64,000 bases of DNA from Calditrichota bacterium. Its GTDB lineage: Bacteria; Calditrichota; Calditrichia; Calditrichales; J004. Under the pieces are notes generated by a model, which had not been told where the DNA came from, made no database searches, and saw nothing but the letters and a program-made list of their open reading frames with translations. The number at the start of each line of letters is the position of its first letter. Position 1 is the stretch's first letter. The stretch is taken from assembly GCA_024277115.1 (NCBI GenBank), contig JAJRVW010000052.1, positions 1 to 64,000 of the forward strand, read 5' to 3'. A program made the position numbers and the translations under genes. Positions 16,774-25,047 of the stretch are shown here, piece by piece.

Positions 16774-18098
16774 TCGTTGCTCCTCTTACCTGGCCAAAGC
16801 CGTTTTAAAAATTCTTTTATTTTCTTCTCCCGTCCCATCTCCGAAGGATTATAAAAAACCCGTTTTTTCAATTTATCGGGCAAATATTGCTGATCGGCAA
16901 AATGGTTGGGATGATCATGGGCGTATTTGTAACCGCTGCCATAATCGAGGTCTTTCATCAGCTTTGTTGGTGCGTTACGCAGATGTAGTGGGACAGGTTG
17001 CACACCCGATTTTTTTATTTCCGCCAAGGCCGTATCAATTGCTAAATAAGCCGCATTGCTTTTGGGCACGGACGCTAAATAAGTTGTGACCTGCGCTAAA
17101 ACAATCCGTGCTTCGGGCATGCCAATATTTTTTACCGCCTCAAACCCGGCATTGGCCAAGGAGAGGGCATAAGGCTCGGCATTGCCAATATCTTCCGATG
17201 AAAGGATAACCAAACGGCGCGCTATAAAAGTCGGCTCCTCGCCGGCATCCAGCATACGTGCCAGCCAATAAACCGCCGCATCGGGATCACTGCCGCGTAC
17301 ACTTTTAATAAATGCCGAGATCGTATCATAGTGATAATCGCTTTTTTTATCATAGGCCAGGGTTTTTCCTGCGGCCGCTTTTTCGATTATCTCTGCTGTA
17401 ATCCGTACTTTTTTGTTCTCTTTTTCGGCCATCACAAAAGCCGATTCAAGCAGGTTCAGAGTCTTGCGCGCATCACCTCCACCGTACATTAGCAGCGCAT
17501 CCATGCCCTCAATCTTAACATTATAATTTTTTAAAAGAATATCCTGTTTAAGCGCATTTTCAACCACTTTTACAAGATCGTCTTTCTCAAGCATCTCCAA
17601 TTTTAAAACCGTACAGCGTGAGAGCAACGCGGCATTCACTTCAAAAGACGGGTTTTCAGTCGTGGCCCCAATTAAGGTAATCACACCCTGTTCCGTTGCA
17701 TGGAGCAAGGCATCCTGCTGGGTTTTATTAAAACGGTGGATCTCGTCAATAAAGGCCAAAGTAGCTTTGCCATACATGGAAAAACTGTTGCGTGCCCGGA
17801 CAATAATTTCTTTTACATCCTTAACACCGGCGCTTACTGCAGAAATTTCGTTTAGGGTAATTTTCAGTTCTTTTGCGATAACACGGGCGAGCGTTGTTTT
17901 GCCGACACCCGGCGGCCCCCATAAAATAAGCGATGGAATCTGGCCGGCCTCAATTTGTTTTCTTAACGCCGCGTCTTCCGACAAATATTTATGGTGCCCA
18001 ACAATTTCTTTTAACGATTGCGGGCGGCAGCGCTCAGCCAGCGGTTTCTGCAAGAGATTTTGTGATTGATGTTCAAATAAATCTGGAGCGATAGGCAT
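16770..18098 (-). CDS. rarA: Replication-associated recombination protein A (RarA/MgsA)
   Basis: A 442-residue AAA+ ATPase of the clamp-loader clade. It has LAERCRPQSLKEIVGH at the start, Walker A GPPGVGKTT (61-69), Walker B AFIDEIHRF (115-123), sensor 1 GATTENPSF, arginine finger SRC, and the C-terminal tetramerisation domain with KSVRGSDPDAAVYWLARML and LRNAPTKLMK. RarA acts at stalled forks and at SSB-coated DNA ends. Length and motifs are complete. It lies 69 bp after the PEGA gene and overlaps the next gene by four bases. Confidence 0.96.
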   Translation of the reverse strand: MPIAPDLFEHQSQNLLQKPLAERCRPQSLKEIVGHHKYLSEDAALRKQIEAGQIPSLILWGPPGVGKTTLARVIAKELKITLNEISAVSAGVKDVKEIIVRARNSFSMYGKATLAFIDEIHRFNKTQQDALLHATEQGVITLIGATTENPSFEVNAALLSRCTVLKLEMLEKDDLVKVVENALKQDILLKNYNVKIEGMDALLMYGGGDARKTLNLLESAFVMAEKENKKVRITAEIIEKAAAGKTLAYDKKSDYHYDTISAFIKSVRGSDPDAAVYWLARMLDAGEEPTFIARRLVILSSEDIGNAEPYALSLANAGFEAVKNIGMPEARIVLAQVTTYLASVPKSNAAYLAIDTALAEIKKSGVQPVPLHLRNAPTKLMKDLDYGSGYKYAHDHPNHFADQQYLPDKLKKRVFYNPSEMGREKKIKEFLKRLWPGKRSND

Positions 18099-18167
18099 TT
18101 AACAGGGCCCTTGTTGTTGTATACGGGCAAAAAATTGCAATATATTTAATAGATGTTAAATTTTTGC

Positions 18168-20336
18168 CTAGTGAATTTCTGCTTTCCAAAATTTCAGAAA
18201 ACGGGCATTATCTGCCGTGACGGATATTATCAACACATTTGTACCTGCGCGCAAATGTTGCGAAATAGAGAATTCATCGTACTTATCTCCCGCAAATTGA
18301 TCTACATTATATTTAGGTTTTATATGATCGGCAATAATCACATTATTAAGCACGATCCGGTACTCTGCTTTACTTCCTAAAATTAGCGGGTATTTCTCCT
18401 TAGAGTCATACAACCACAACTTGAGTTTAATATCTTTTGTTATATTCAAATCTGCCGGTGTACGGAAACGGATTAAAATGGCATCATTGCCCGGCGGATT
18501 TTTATACTGGAACGCAAAGCCCATATTCCAAACATTTTCATTGATTATTTTATTTGGGACCACATCCGGACCATTGCTGGAGTTTGCCTTAAAGTTCACA
18601 CCGGTCATAATATATCCCGATGAGACTTGCACAAACGAAGGTGATGGTTCTACTTTTCCGGGCTTAATACGATAATCAAGGGCGGTTCCATATCTAAATT
18701 CATATTTTGACTGACCATCTTCCCGGACATCAATCGATTGCGCATCAGGCGTAATATAGCCCGTTAAATCTTCAAATGAAATTGTATGCGAGCCCAATGA
18801 AAGTGAACCTGAAAAATTTCCCGTCCCTACTTCTTTGCCATCAATAAATATCTGTGCCGACTTTGGTTGAACAAAAATATTTACCTTACGTGATGTACTC
18901 GTCACAGTAAAATTAACTTTGGCCTGCCGATTATTTTTACTCAGTTTTACAACTTGCTCCATCGGGTAAATTTTATACCCTTCTTTTTCTATGCGGATAA
19001 TATGCTGGCCAAAAGGTATTTTCTGTAAAATATAATCGGTAGCAAAACCCGTTCGTTGCCCATCTAAAATTATTTGTGCATCGCGTACATTGGCATTTAC
19101 CTCGATCAGGCCAACATTAATTGAGGAGCCGACATTGCCTACCGATTTAATTTTATGCGGGCTTAAGCGAAAAGCCAGGTCGATGGTATCGCCTGCGTTT
19201 AATGAAAAAGTATGGAGCTGCGGCACAGGAATGTAATTTTCTTTTTTTACGGTTATGGAGTGGTCGCCAACTTCCAGGGCTAATAATTTACTTTCCTGGA
19301 CCGTTCCTTTAAAAGCGCCATCCACATAAATGGTTGCATCATTAAAAGGCACATTTAAACGGACAATGCCCATATTCCCGAAAAGGGGCAACATCTTAAA
19401 AGAAATACGCGTGGTATCCCCAACTGCAATATCCGCCACCTGAAATGCAGGTTCGGTTTTATAGCCGGACGAGATTACAGCCACTTCATACTCGCCAACT
19501 TCCAGTAAATAAGGCGCACCCGGTGTAAAACCAATGGCCAGGTTCTGATTAAGGTACAAGCTGCTATTGGTATCATCCAGCTCAACGACAAGATAGCCTT
19601 TTTGCGACTCCGGGGTTAAATAATCATTTAGAAAATAAATACCTGCAACCAAGCCAATAAAAATGGAAGCAAACAAGACATTTCGACGCAGTTTTTCTAT
19701 TGGGGTAAAAACACGGTCGGTAAATTCATCCTGAGAATCAAATTCGTCCCTGGTCATCCAGGCAAATTCATCAATATGGTTTTTATATTTGTAATAACCT
19801 TTTTTTGACTTATAAAACCGTTCCTGTTCTTCTTCAAAGATTTTCTGTTCCAGATCATCGTGAATTTGTTTTTGGTTCTCTTTTAAATGATTTTTGTAAC
19901 GGGCAGTCCGCTCTTGGGCATCTTCCTCAATTTCCCTGCGGAAATCATCGATCATCTGTTTTATTTCAGGTGTATCCGGTATTTTAATCTTTTTGCTAAG
20001 CGAAAACTTATTTTTAAACTTTTCCCAGCGTGTGTATTCATACGGGAAGAACTCAAACTCCTCTTCCAACTCCAACGGGGTAAGCCATTTAACCTGATCG
20101 AGATGATTACCACATTTTATAAACTCTGCATGCCGGGAATAGACCTCTTCCTGCAGGTTGCGCCTTACATAAACTTCTAAAAAATAAGATTCGTCTTTTT
20201 GTGCGTCTTGCCCTGCCTGCGCCTCTTCTTCACTTGCTTCTTGGTTTATCTTTTGCTTTTCGCTATGCTTTTGCTCAAGTTGCTCGCGAATTTTACGCCG
20301 TAGTTCATCTTCGTTAAATTTATTTTTATCACTCAT
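18168..20336 (-). CDS. PEGA-domain membrane protein with a duplicated N-terminal motif
   Basis: 722 residues. The first 40 residues are a charged coiled coil. Next comes a cytoplasmic region holding two copies of a motif (about 70-96 and 178-205) of the form F/Y-x-K-x-x-N-H-x-D-x-x-x-W-x-T-x-x-E-(x)5-EF. One transmembrane helix (about 218-236) follows. Outside it are four PEGA repeats (GYLVVELDDTNSSLYLNQ, GIVRLNVPFNDATIYVDG, GLIEVNANVRDAQIILDG, KVNIFVQPKSAQIFIDG) and a final galactose-binding-like sandwich. PEGA domains are surface beta modules. It lies 59 bp after the DUF4139 gene and before rarA on the same strand. Function unknown; perhaps an envelope-spanning scaffold. Confidence 0.85.
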   Translation of the reverse strand: MSDKNKFNEDELRRKIREQLEQKHSEKQKINQEASEEEAQAGQDAQKDESYFLEVYVRRNLQEEVYSRHAEFIKCGNHLDQVKWLTPLELEEEFEFFPYEYTRWEKFKNKFSLSKKIKIPDTPEIKQMIDDFRREIEEDAQERTARYKNHLKENQKQIHDDLEQKIFEEEQERFYKSKKGYYKYKNHIDEFAWMTRDEFDSQDEFTDRVFTPIEKLRRNVLFASIFIGLVAGIYFLNDYLTPESQKGYLVVELDDTNSSLYLNQNLAIGFTPGAPYLLEVGEYEVAVISSGYKTEPAFQVADIAVGDTTRISFKMLPLFGNMGIVRLNVPFNDATIYVDGAFKGTVQESKLLALEVGDHSITVKKENYIPVPQLHTFSLNAGDTIDLAFRLSPHKIKSVGNVGSSINVGLIEVNANVRDAQIILDGQRTGFATDYILQKIPFGQHIIRIEKEGYKIYPMEQVVKLSKNNRQAKVNFTVTSTSRKVNIFVQPKSAQIFIDGKEVGTGNFSGSLSLGSHTISFEDLTGYITPDAQSIDVREDGQSKYEFRYGTALDYRIKPGKVEPSPSFVQVSSGYIMTGVNFKANSSNGPDVVPNKIINENVWNMGFAFQYKNPPGNDAILIRFRTPADLNITKDIKLKLWLYDSKEKYPLILGSKAEYRIVLNNVIIADHIKPKYNVDQFAGDKYDEFSISQHLRAGTNVLIISVTADNARFLKFWKAEIH

Positions 20337-20395
20337 GAGGTTTTAAATTATCTATACTTTTAGTTGTTGGTTTTAGGTTTGGATTGGTTTTAACA

Positions 20396-21781
20396 TCACC
20401 AGCGGATTGTATAATCAAGCACAAAAACTAACTCGGCATCAGGCTCGATATTTATTTTATATTTTAACATATCCGCTTTTTGCTCAATCATTTTGCCATT
20501 GGCAGAATGTACTTCTACTTCGGCATGTTGCCGGATATTTTCAACAATTTCAACCGATATCTTTTTCTCTTTATGGTTTCGGATTTTATATGCAACAACC
20601 CTGCGTTCTGACCGCTTGGAAGGCCTTTCAACTTTCTTTACTGCCCGTTCGGAAACTATATCAAAAGCTTTACCTGTTTCGATCTCAATCTTCTCATCCT
20701 TCGGCGTGTGCTCAATTCGGTTTTCCCCGACAAATTCCCGTTCATCCCCATCCTTTTTATAAAGCCGGATTATACCTTTTGGAAGCGGCATGCCCAAATT
20801 ATTTTTTTTACTGTTTTTAAAAGAGATAATTACGGCCACTTCATTTGGTTTATAACTGCTTACTTTATAGATTTTTTTAATGGCGCCCGTCGTTTCGCCA
20901 AATAATTGGATTTGTTTAATCTGGTTATTTTGCAGATCGGTTTTACGGTTAAGGTCATAGAGATGATATTCATAAAAAGCTTTCTCGGAAAAAGAAGGCG
21001 CCGCTTTAGCAACAGCCATCGTTTCATACCTCATGCGCGGTTGCTGCCTGCTGCCTCGTACCAAATTCAAATCCCCGGCCATCAGTTTAAGCTTTGTATT
21101 TTTAAATGTTTTGCCGGATGTATTATTGATTGTAACCCAACCGGATAAAGTTATTTTTGAATCGTCCTCATTGAGCAAACCCACATAATCGGCATTCCAG
21201 GTCAGGCCGCCGGTTAGATAGGACACTCTCGTATTAAAGCTGCCATTCTTTGGCGCATTCACATTCCAAACCAAAGTGGGCCGGATAATAAACGGCAGGT
21301 TACCGGATGACAATCCTTTTAAGGAAATTTTTTGTTTATTATTGCGTGGAATAATTTGCATCAGCCCGTCAGCCGTTCTCAAAATCATATTAGAACCTGT
21401 CGCAGAAAGCAGCGTTCCGCTCATCCGTCCTTGTTCGGGATGCTCGATAACGATCTCTTTTTCCAAAGATTTTTGCAAAATTTTGTCCACGCTGATCAGG
21501 TCGTACTCAAAGTTTTGTTCAAGCACATCAAAGCCGCTTTCGATTAAAACGCTGGCCGGGTTTATTTGTGCGGGAATATCCTCAAGATTGGTTTTCTGGC
21601 GGCCTTTGTTTAGTTCAATTACCCGCTCCTCTTTTACCAAACCCAGGTTATGGTTTGTGATGGTGATTGAGGTGCTTTGCTGGCCAAAACTTATTGTCAC
21701 AAAAAAAATATGTACAAAAGTAATTCGCATTAATAACGTAATCTTAAAATTTATTCCCTTAACCCTCTTTCCTTTTAACAT
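20396..21781 (-). CDS. DUF4139 domain-containing secreted protein
   Basis: 461 residues. A long-n-region signal peptide (hydrophobic core about 18-32, ending SFGQQ) leads into an N-terminal domain with ITNHNLGLVKEERVIEL, then the DUF4139 core: VSYLTGGLTWNADYVGLL, LSGWVTINNTSGKTFKNTKL, AFYEYHLYDLNRKTDL and the terminal AELVFVLDYTIRW. These proteins are predicted envelope beta-proteins of unknown role. The upstream start is kept because AGGGTG stands seven bases before it; an internal ATG at 21730 is the alternative. Probably co-transcribed with the PEGA gene. Confidence 0.87.
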   Translation of the reverse strand: MLKGKRVKGINFKITLLMRITFVHIFFVTISFGQQSTSITITNHNLGLVKEERVIELNKGRQKTNLEDIPAQINPASVLIESGFDVLEQNFEYDLISVDKILQKSLEKEIVIEHPEQGRMSGTLLSATGSNMILRTADGLMQIIPRNNKQKISLKGLSSGNLPFIIRPTLVWNVNAPKNGSFNTRVSYLTGGLTWNADYVGLLNEDDSKITLSGWVTINNTSGKTFKNTKLKLMAGDLNLVRGSRQQPRMRYETMAVAKAAPSFSEKAFYEYHLYDLNRKTDLQNNQIKQIQLFGETTGAIKKIYKVSSYKPNEVAVIISFKNSKKNNLGMPLPKGIIRLYKKDGDEREFVGENRIEHTPKDEKIEIETGKAFDIVSERAVKKVERPSKRSERRVVAYKIRNHKEKKISVEIVENIRQHAEVEVHSANGKMIEQKADMLKYKINIEPDAELVFVLDYTIRW

Positions 21782-22038
21782 AATTTCACCCTACTTTATA
21801 TTTTCATGAGCCCATTACGAACCCATTGATTTTATATTCTGCCCCAGACTGCAATGGCTTCAAATAATTCGTCACCCATAATTTATATTCAAAATAATTT
21901 TTTTACCAATTCCGACATTTTCTTTTCTTTTTCCTAAATGAAAAAGAAACAAAAGTTATCCCGTGGATAACCGGGATTCAAAAGACGAAGAGACGGATTC
22001 TTGGTTTGGGGCTGTAGTGAAAAACGTCCAGAATACAA

Positions 22039-22067
22039 ACCAACCAGGTTTTCAAAACCTGGTTGGT
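22039..22067. repeat. Near-perfect palindrome after valS
   Basis: Arms ACCAACCAGGTTTT (22039-22052) and AAAACCTGGTTGGT (22054-22067) around a single C, 13 bp beyond the valS stop codon. There is no U-run on the valS strand. It shares the AACCT/AGGTT theme with the hairpins at 3161, 24883 and 24944. The rest of the 298-bp gap to the DUF4139 start holds a second AT-rich hairpin (TTTCTTTTTC 21924-21933 with GAAAAAGAAA 21940-21949) and no gene. Confidence 0.65.
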
Positions 22068-22079
22068 CTCTGCACCCGG

Positions 22080-24758
22080 TTAAACATACTTTTCATAATT
22101 TGCCTGTACCTTAGAAAGGTTTTCCTGAATATCTTTAAGTTTTTTCTGTTCCCCTTCAACCACGGCCTGGGGCGCGCGTTCCACAAAATTTTTATTTTCC
22201 AGTTTTTTCAAGATGGCCTGTTCCATACCTTGCAGATTTTTCAACTCTTTCTCAAGGCGCGCTTTCTCTTTCTCAGGATCGATCAAATCGGACAAAGGGA
22301 CAAAATATTCACACCCTTTTACAACAACGGTTGCCGCCTCTTTCTTATCCAGGCTGCCGTCCACTTTGGAGATTTTCTCCACTTTGGCCAGCGATTTAAA
22401 ATAAACAAGGTTGCTGCTGATCCGTTCAAAAATATCTTCATCGGCTTCAACAATCAGTTCCATCGGTTTGCCCGGCGGCACATCCATTTCGCTGCGCATA
22501 TTACGCAGGGCGCTGATCGAATCCTGCAAAAAGGAAAATGCCTCTTCGGCTTCCGTGTTGTTCCAGGCATTTTGCGGCTTGGCCCACTGGGAGACAATAA
22601 TACTTTCTTCGTCCCCTGTTTTAAAATTTTGCCAGATTTCTTCGGTAATAAACGGAATGAACGGATGCAATAATTCCATGCTGTTTTTCATAATAAAGGA
22701 TGCCAGCCTGAGCGCCGTTTGTTTATCTTCCTCTTTTTCCGGTTTATACAAACGTGGCTTGATCACCTCCAAATACCAGTCGCAATAATCACCCCAAAAG
22801 AAATGATAAATGGTTTCAAGCGCGTCATGGAGACGGAACTGGTCCAAATTTTTAACCACATTTTTCAGGGCCGAATTATAACGGCTTAAAATCCAGTGAT
22901 CAGCCAGTTCAAAATTATTTTTATAAGGTTCAAAATCGGTTGAATAATCTTCCAAATTCATGGTTAAAAATCGAAAAGCATTCCACACTTTATTGGAAAA
23001 ATTACGGCCAATTTCAAAACTTTTCTCACTTACATTCAGGTCCTGTCCCTCAGCGCTCATCATCATCAAAGTAAAACGTACCGCATCGGCGCTAAACTGA
23101 TCGACCATAACTAATGGATCAATCCCATTGCCCAGAGATTTGCTCATCTTACGGCCTTTTTCATCGCGCACAATACCATTAAAAAAGACGCTGTCAAAAG
23201 GAATTTCGTCCATAAATTCCAGGCCGGACATAATCATCCGCGCAACCCAAAAAAAGATTATATCCGGGCCGGTGACCAATGTGGAAGTCGGGTAAAATTT
23301 CTTTAAATCATCGGCGTTGTCCGGCCAACCCAAGGTGGAAAACGGCCACAATTGCGATGAAAACCAGGTATCCAAAACATCCGGGTCCTGCGTCCATTTC
23401 TCGCCGTTTGCAGCTGGATTTTCTTTACTGACTTTGAATTCACCTTTTTCATTGTACCAAACCGGGATGCGGTGCCCCCACCACAATTGCCTTGAGATAC
23501 ACCAATCACGGATATTGTTCATCCAGTGGCGATAGGTGTTTTCAAATTTCCCGGGCGGATAAAACTTAACACTCCCTTTTTCAACCGCCTCCAAAGCCTT
23601 CTCGACCAGGGGCTTCATCTTAACAAACCACTGCTCCGAGAGGTACGGCTCCACCGGAACATGCGAGCGGTAACTGTGGCCAACGGCATGGGCATGGTCT
23701 TCCACTTTTACAAGCTGGCCCATCTCATCGAGCAAGGCAATCATTTTTTTACGGGCAACAAAACGGTCTAAGCCTGCTAAAGATTCCGGCACAGGCAGCT
23801 CGTCGACCAAACCTTTTTCGGTGACTTTTTTACAAACCGGAAAAATTGTTCCGTCTTTATCCAACATAATTACTTTATCAAGATTGTTACGTTCGCCCAT
23901 TTCAAAATCATTGGGATCATGAGCGGGAGTGGCCTTTACAAAACCGGTGCCAAATTCTTTATCGACGTGTTTATCAGTAAAAATTGTTACGGCGCGATTA
24001 ACAAAAGGGATGATTACTTTTTTGCCAACCAGGTACAGCTTTTCCTGATCATCCGGTGCAATGGCTACGCCGGTATCGCCAAGCAATGTTTCCGGGCGGG
24101 TGGTGGCCACAACGATAAAATCATCCGATCCTTCCAGCTTATAACGGATGTGGTACATTTTACCGTTCACATCTTTATGGTCCACTTCATCATCAGAAAG
24201 CGCGGTGCCCGAAGCCGGGTCCCAATTTACAATACGCTGCCCTTTATAGATCAGGCCACGCTCATAAAATTTTTCGAACACCGCCGTCACCGCGTGGGAA
24301 AGCCCTTCGTCCATCGTAAAACGTTCCCGTTGCCAATCCAGCGAGCAGCCCAGTTTTTTTAGCTGATCGGTAATGATGTCGCTGTGTTCCTCTTTCCATT
24401 TCCAGACACGTTCCACAAATTGTTCTCGCCCAAGGTCGTGGCGGGTTTTATTTTCGGATTCTTTTAGATCGCGCTCCACTACAGCCTGGGTGGCAATACC
24501 GGCATGATCGGTGCCCGGCAGCCATAAAGCCTCGAAACCGGTTTTGCGTTTATAGCGGATCAGGATATCCTGTATGGTGTTATTGAAGGCATGCCCCATG
24601 TGTAAACGGGCGGTCACATTGGGCGGCGGGATAACGATGGTATAAGGCGGCTTATCGGATTTCGCCTCGGCGTGAAAATAATTATTTTCCACCCAATTGG
24701 CGTACCATTTGTTTTCAACATTTTTAGGATCGTAAATTTTAGCGGGTTCTTTGGACAT
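22080..24758 (-). CDS. valS: Valyl-tRNA synthetase
   Basis: 892 residues from the chosen start. Class I synthetase that charges tRNA-Val and edits Thr. HIGH box as HMGH (53-56) within PPPNVTARLHMGHAF, the editing CP1 domain (TTRPETLLGDTGVAI, PAHDPNDFEMG), WCISRQLWWGHRIPVW, the KMSKS loop RKMSKSLGN near 535, an anticodon-binding domain and the C-terminal coiled-coil arm. The open frame continues 78 codons upstream, but GGAG stands five bases before the ATG at 24758 and the family N-terminus (KIYDPKNVENKWY) begins right there. Confidence 0.97.
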   Translation of the reverse strand: MSKEPAKIYDPKNVENKWYANWVENNYFHAEAKSDKPPYTIVIPPPNVTARLHMGHAFNNTIQDILIRYKRKTGFEALWLPGTDHAGIATQAVVERDLKESENKTRHDLGREQFVERVWKWKEEHSDIITDQLKKLGCSLDWQRERFTMDEGLSHAVTAVFEKFYERGLIYKGQRIVNWDPASGTALSDDEVDHKDVNGKMYHIRYKLEGSDDFIVVATTRPETLLGDTGVAIAPDDQEKLYLVGKKVIIPFVNRAVTIFTDKHVDKEFGTGFVKATPAHDPNDFEMGERNNLDKVIMLDKDGTIFPVCKKVTEKGLVDELPVPESLAGLDRFVARKKMIALLDEMGQLVKVEDHAHAVGHSYRSHVPVEPYLSEQWFVKMKPLVEKALEAVEKGSVKFYPPGKFENTYRHWMNNIRDWCISRQLWWGHRIPVWYNEKGEFKVSKENPAANGEKWTQDPDVLDTWFSSQLWPFSTLGWPDNADDLKKFYPTSTLVTGPDIIFFWVARMIMSGLEFMDEIPFDSVFFNGIVRDEKGRKMSKSLGNGIDPLVMVDQFSADAVRFTLMMMSAEGQDLNVSEKSFEIGRNFSNKVWNAFRFLTMNLEDYSTDFEPYKNNFELADHWILSRYNSALKNVVKNLDQFRLHDALETIYHFFWGDYCDWYLEVIKPRLYKPEKEEDKQTALRLASFIMKNSMELLHPFIPFITEEIWQNFKTGDEESIIVSQWAKPQNAWNNTEAEEAFSFLQDSISALRNMRSEMDVPPGKPMELIVEADEDIFERISSNLVYFKSLAKVEKISKVDGSLDKKEAATVVVKGCEYFVPLSDLIDPEKEKARLEKELKNLQGMEQAILKKLENKNFVERAPQAVVEGEQKKLKDIQENLSKVQANYEKYV

Positions 24759-24882
24759 TGTTTCTCCGGTAAATGTATAATATAACCAAATCGATGCCAC
24801 CGCTTTTAGCAATGGCATCGATATAAAAAGGAAGTGCAAATATACAATTATTAAGGGTTTAAATAAAATCTTTGAGAAGAAA

Positions 24883-24917
24883 AAAACCTTCCGCCCTTGG
24901 GGAAGGCGGAAGGTTTT
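24883..24917 (-). terminator. Intrinsic terminator of the secreted metalloprotease gene
   Basis: Perfect 13-bp GC-rich stem AAAACCTTCCGCC / GGCGGAAGGTTTT (24883-24895, 24905-24917) with a 9-base loop. On the minus strand the stem is followed by a run of Ts, so it terminates transcription coming from the gene at 25048-28593. It stands before valS, which therefore needs its own promoter at about 24760-24880. Confidence 0.85.
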
Positions 24918-24943
24918 AAATACGGCTAAAAATTGAACAAAGC

Positions 24944-24979
24944 GACCTTCGAGGTTACTGCGTTGCAACCTCGAAGGTC
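24944..24979. repeat. Second hairpin in the same gap
   Basis: Arms GACCTTCGAGGTT (24944-24956) and AACCTCGAAGGTC (24967-24979), perfect over 13 bp with a 10-base loop. It precedes the terminator at 24883 on the minus strand, giving two tandem stem-loops, and carries the AACCT/AGGTT theme. Confidence 0.7.
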
Positions 24980-25047
24980 TTTCGATAGCCATCTCCCGTA
25001 GAAAACACGAGGACTTGCAGCCCTGTAGCTAAATCGGTATGAAATTC

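Noticed and set aside
21963-22673. 236-codon open frame antisense to the end of valS
   Set aside because: Entirely opposite valS coding sequence, Phe/Leu-rich, no ribosome-binding site and no family resemblance; a shadow frame.
24759-24992. 78-codon N-terminal extension of valS
   Set aside because: The stretch includes the terminator hairpin of the upstream gene, and the strong GGAG site and the family N-terminus fix the start at 24758.
24759-25047. T-box or other riboswitch before valS
   Set aside because: Only two simple hairpins are seen; no T-box sequence or specifier arrangement, and one hairpin is a terminator of the preceding gene.
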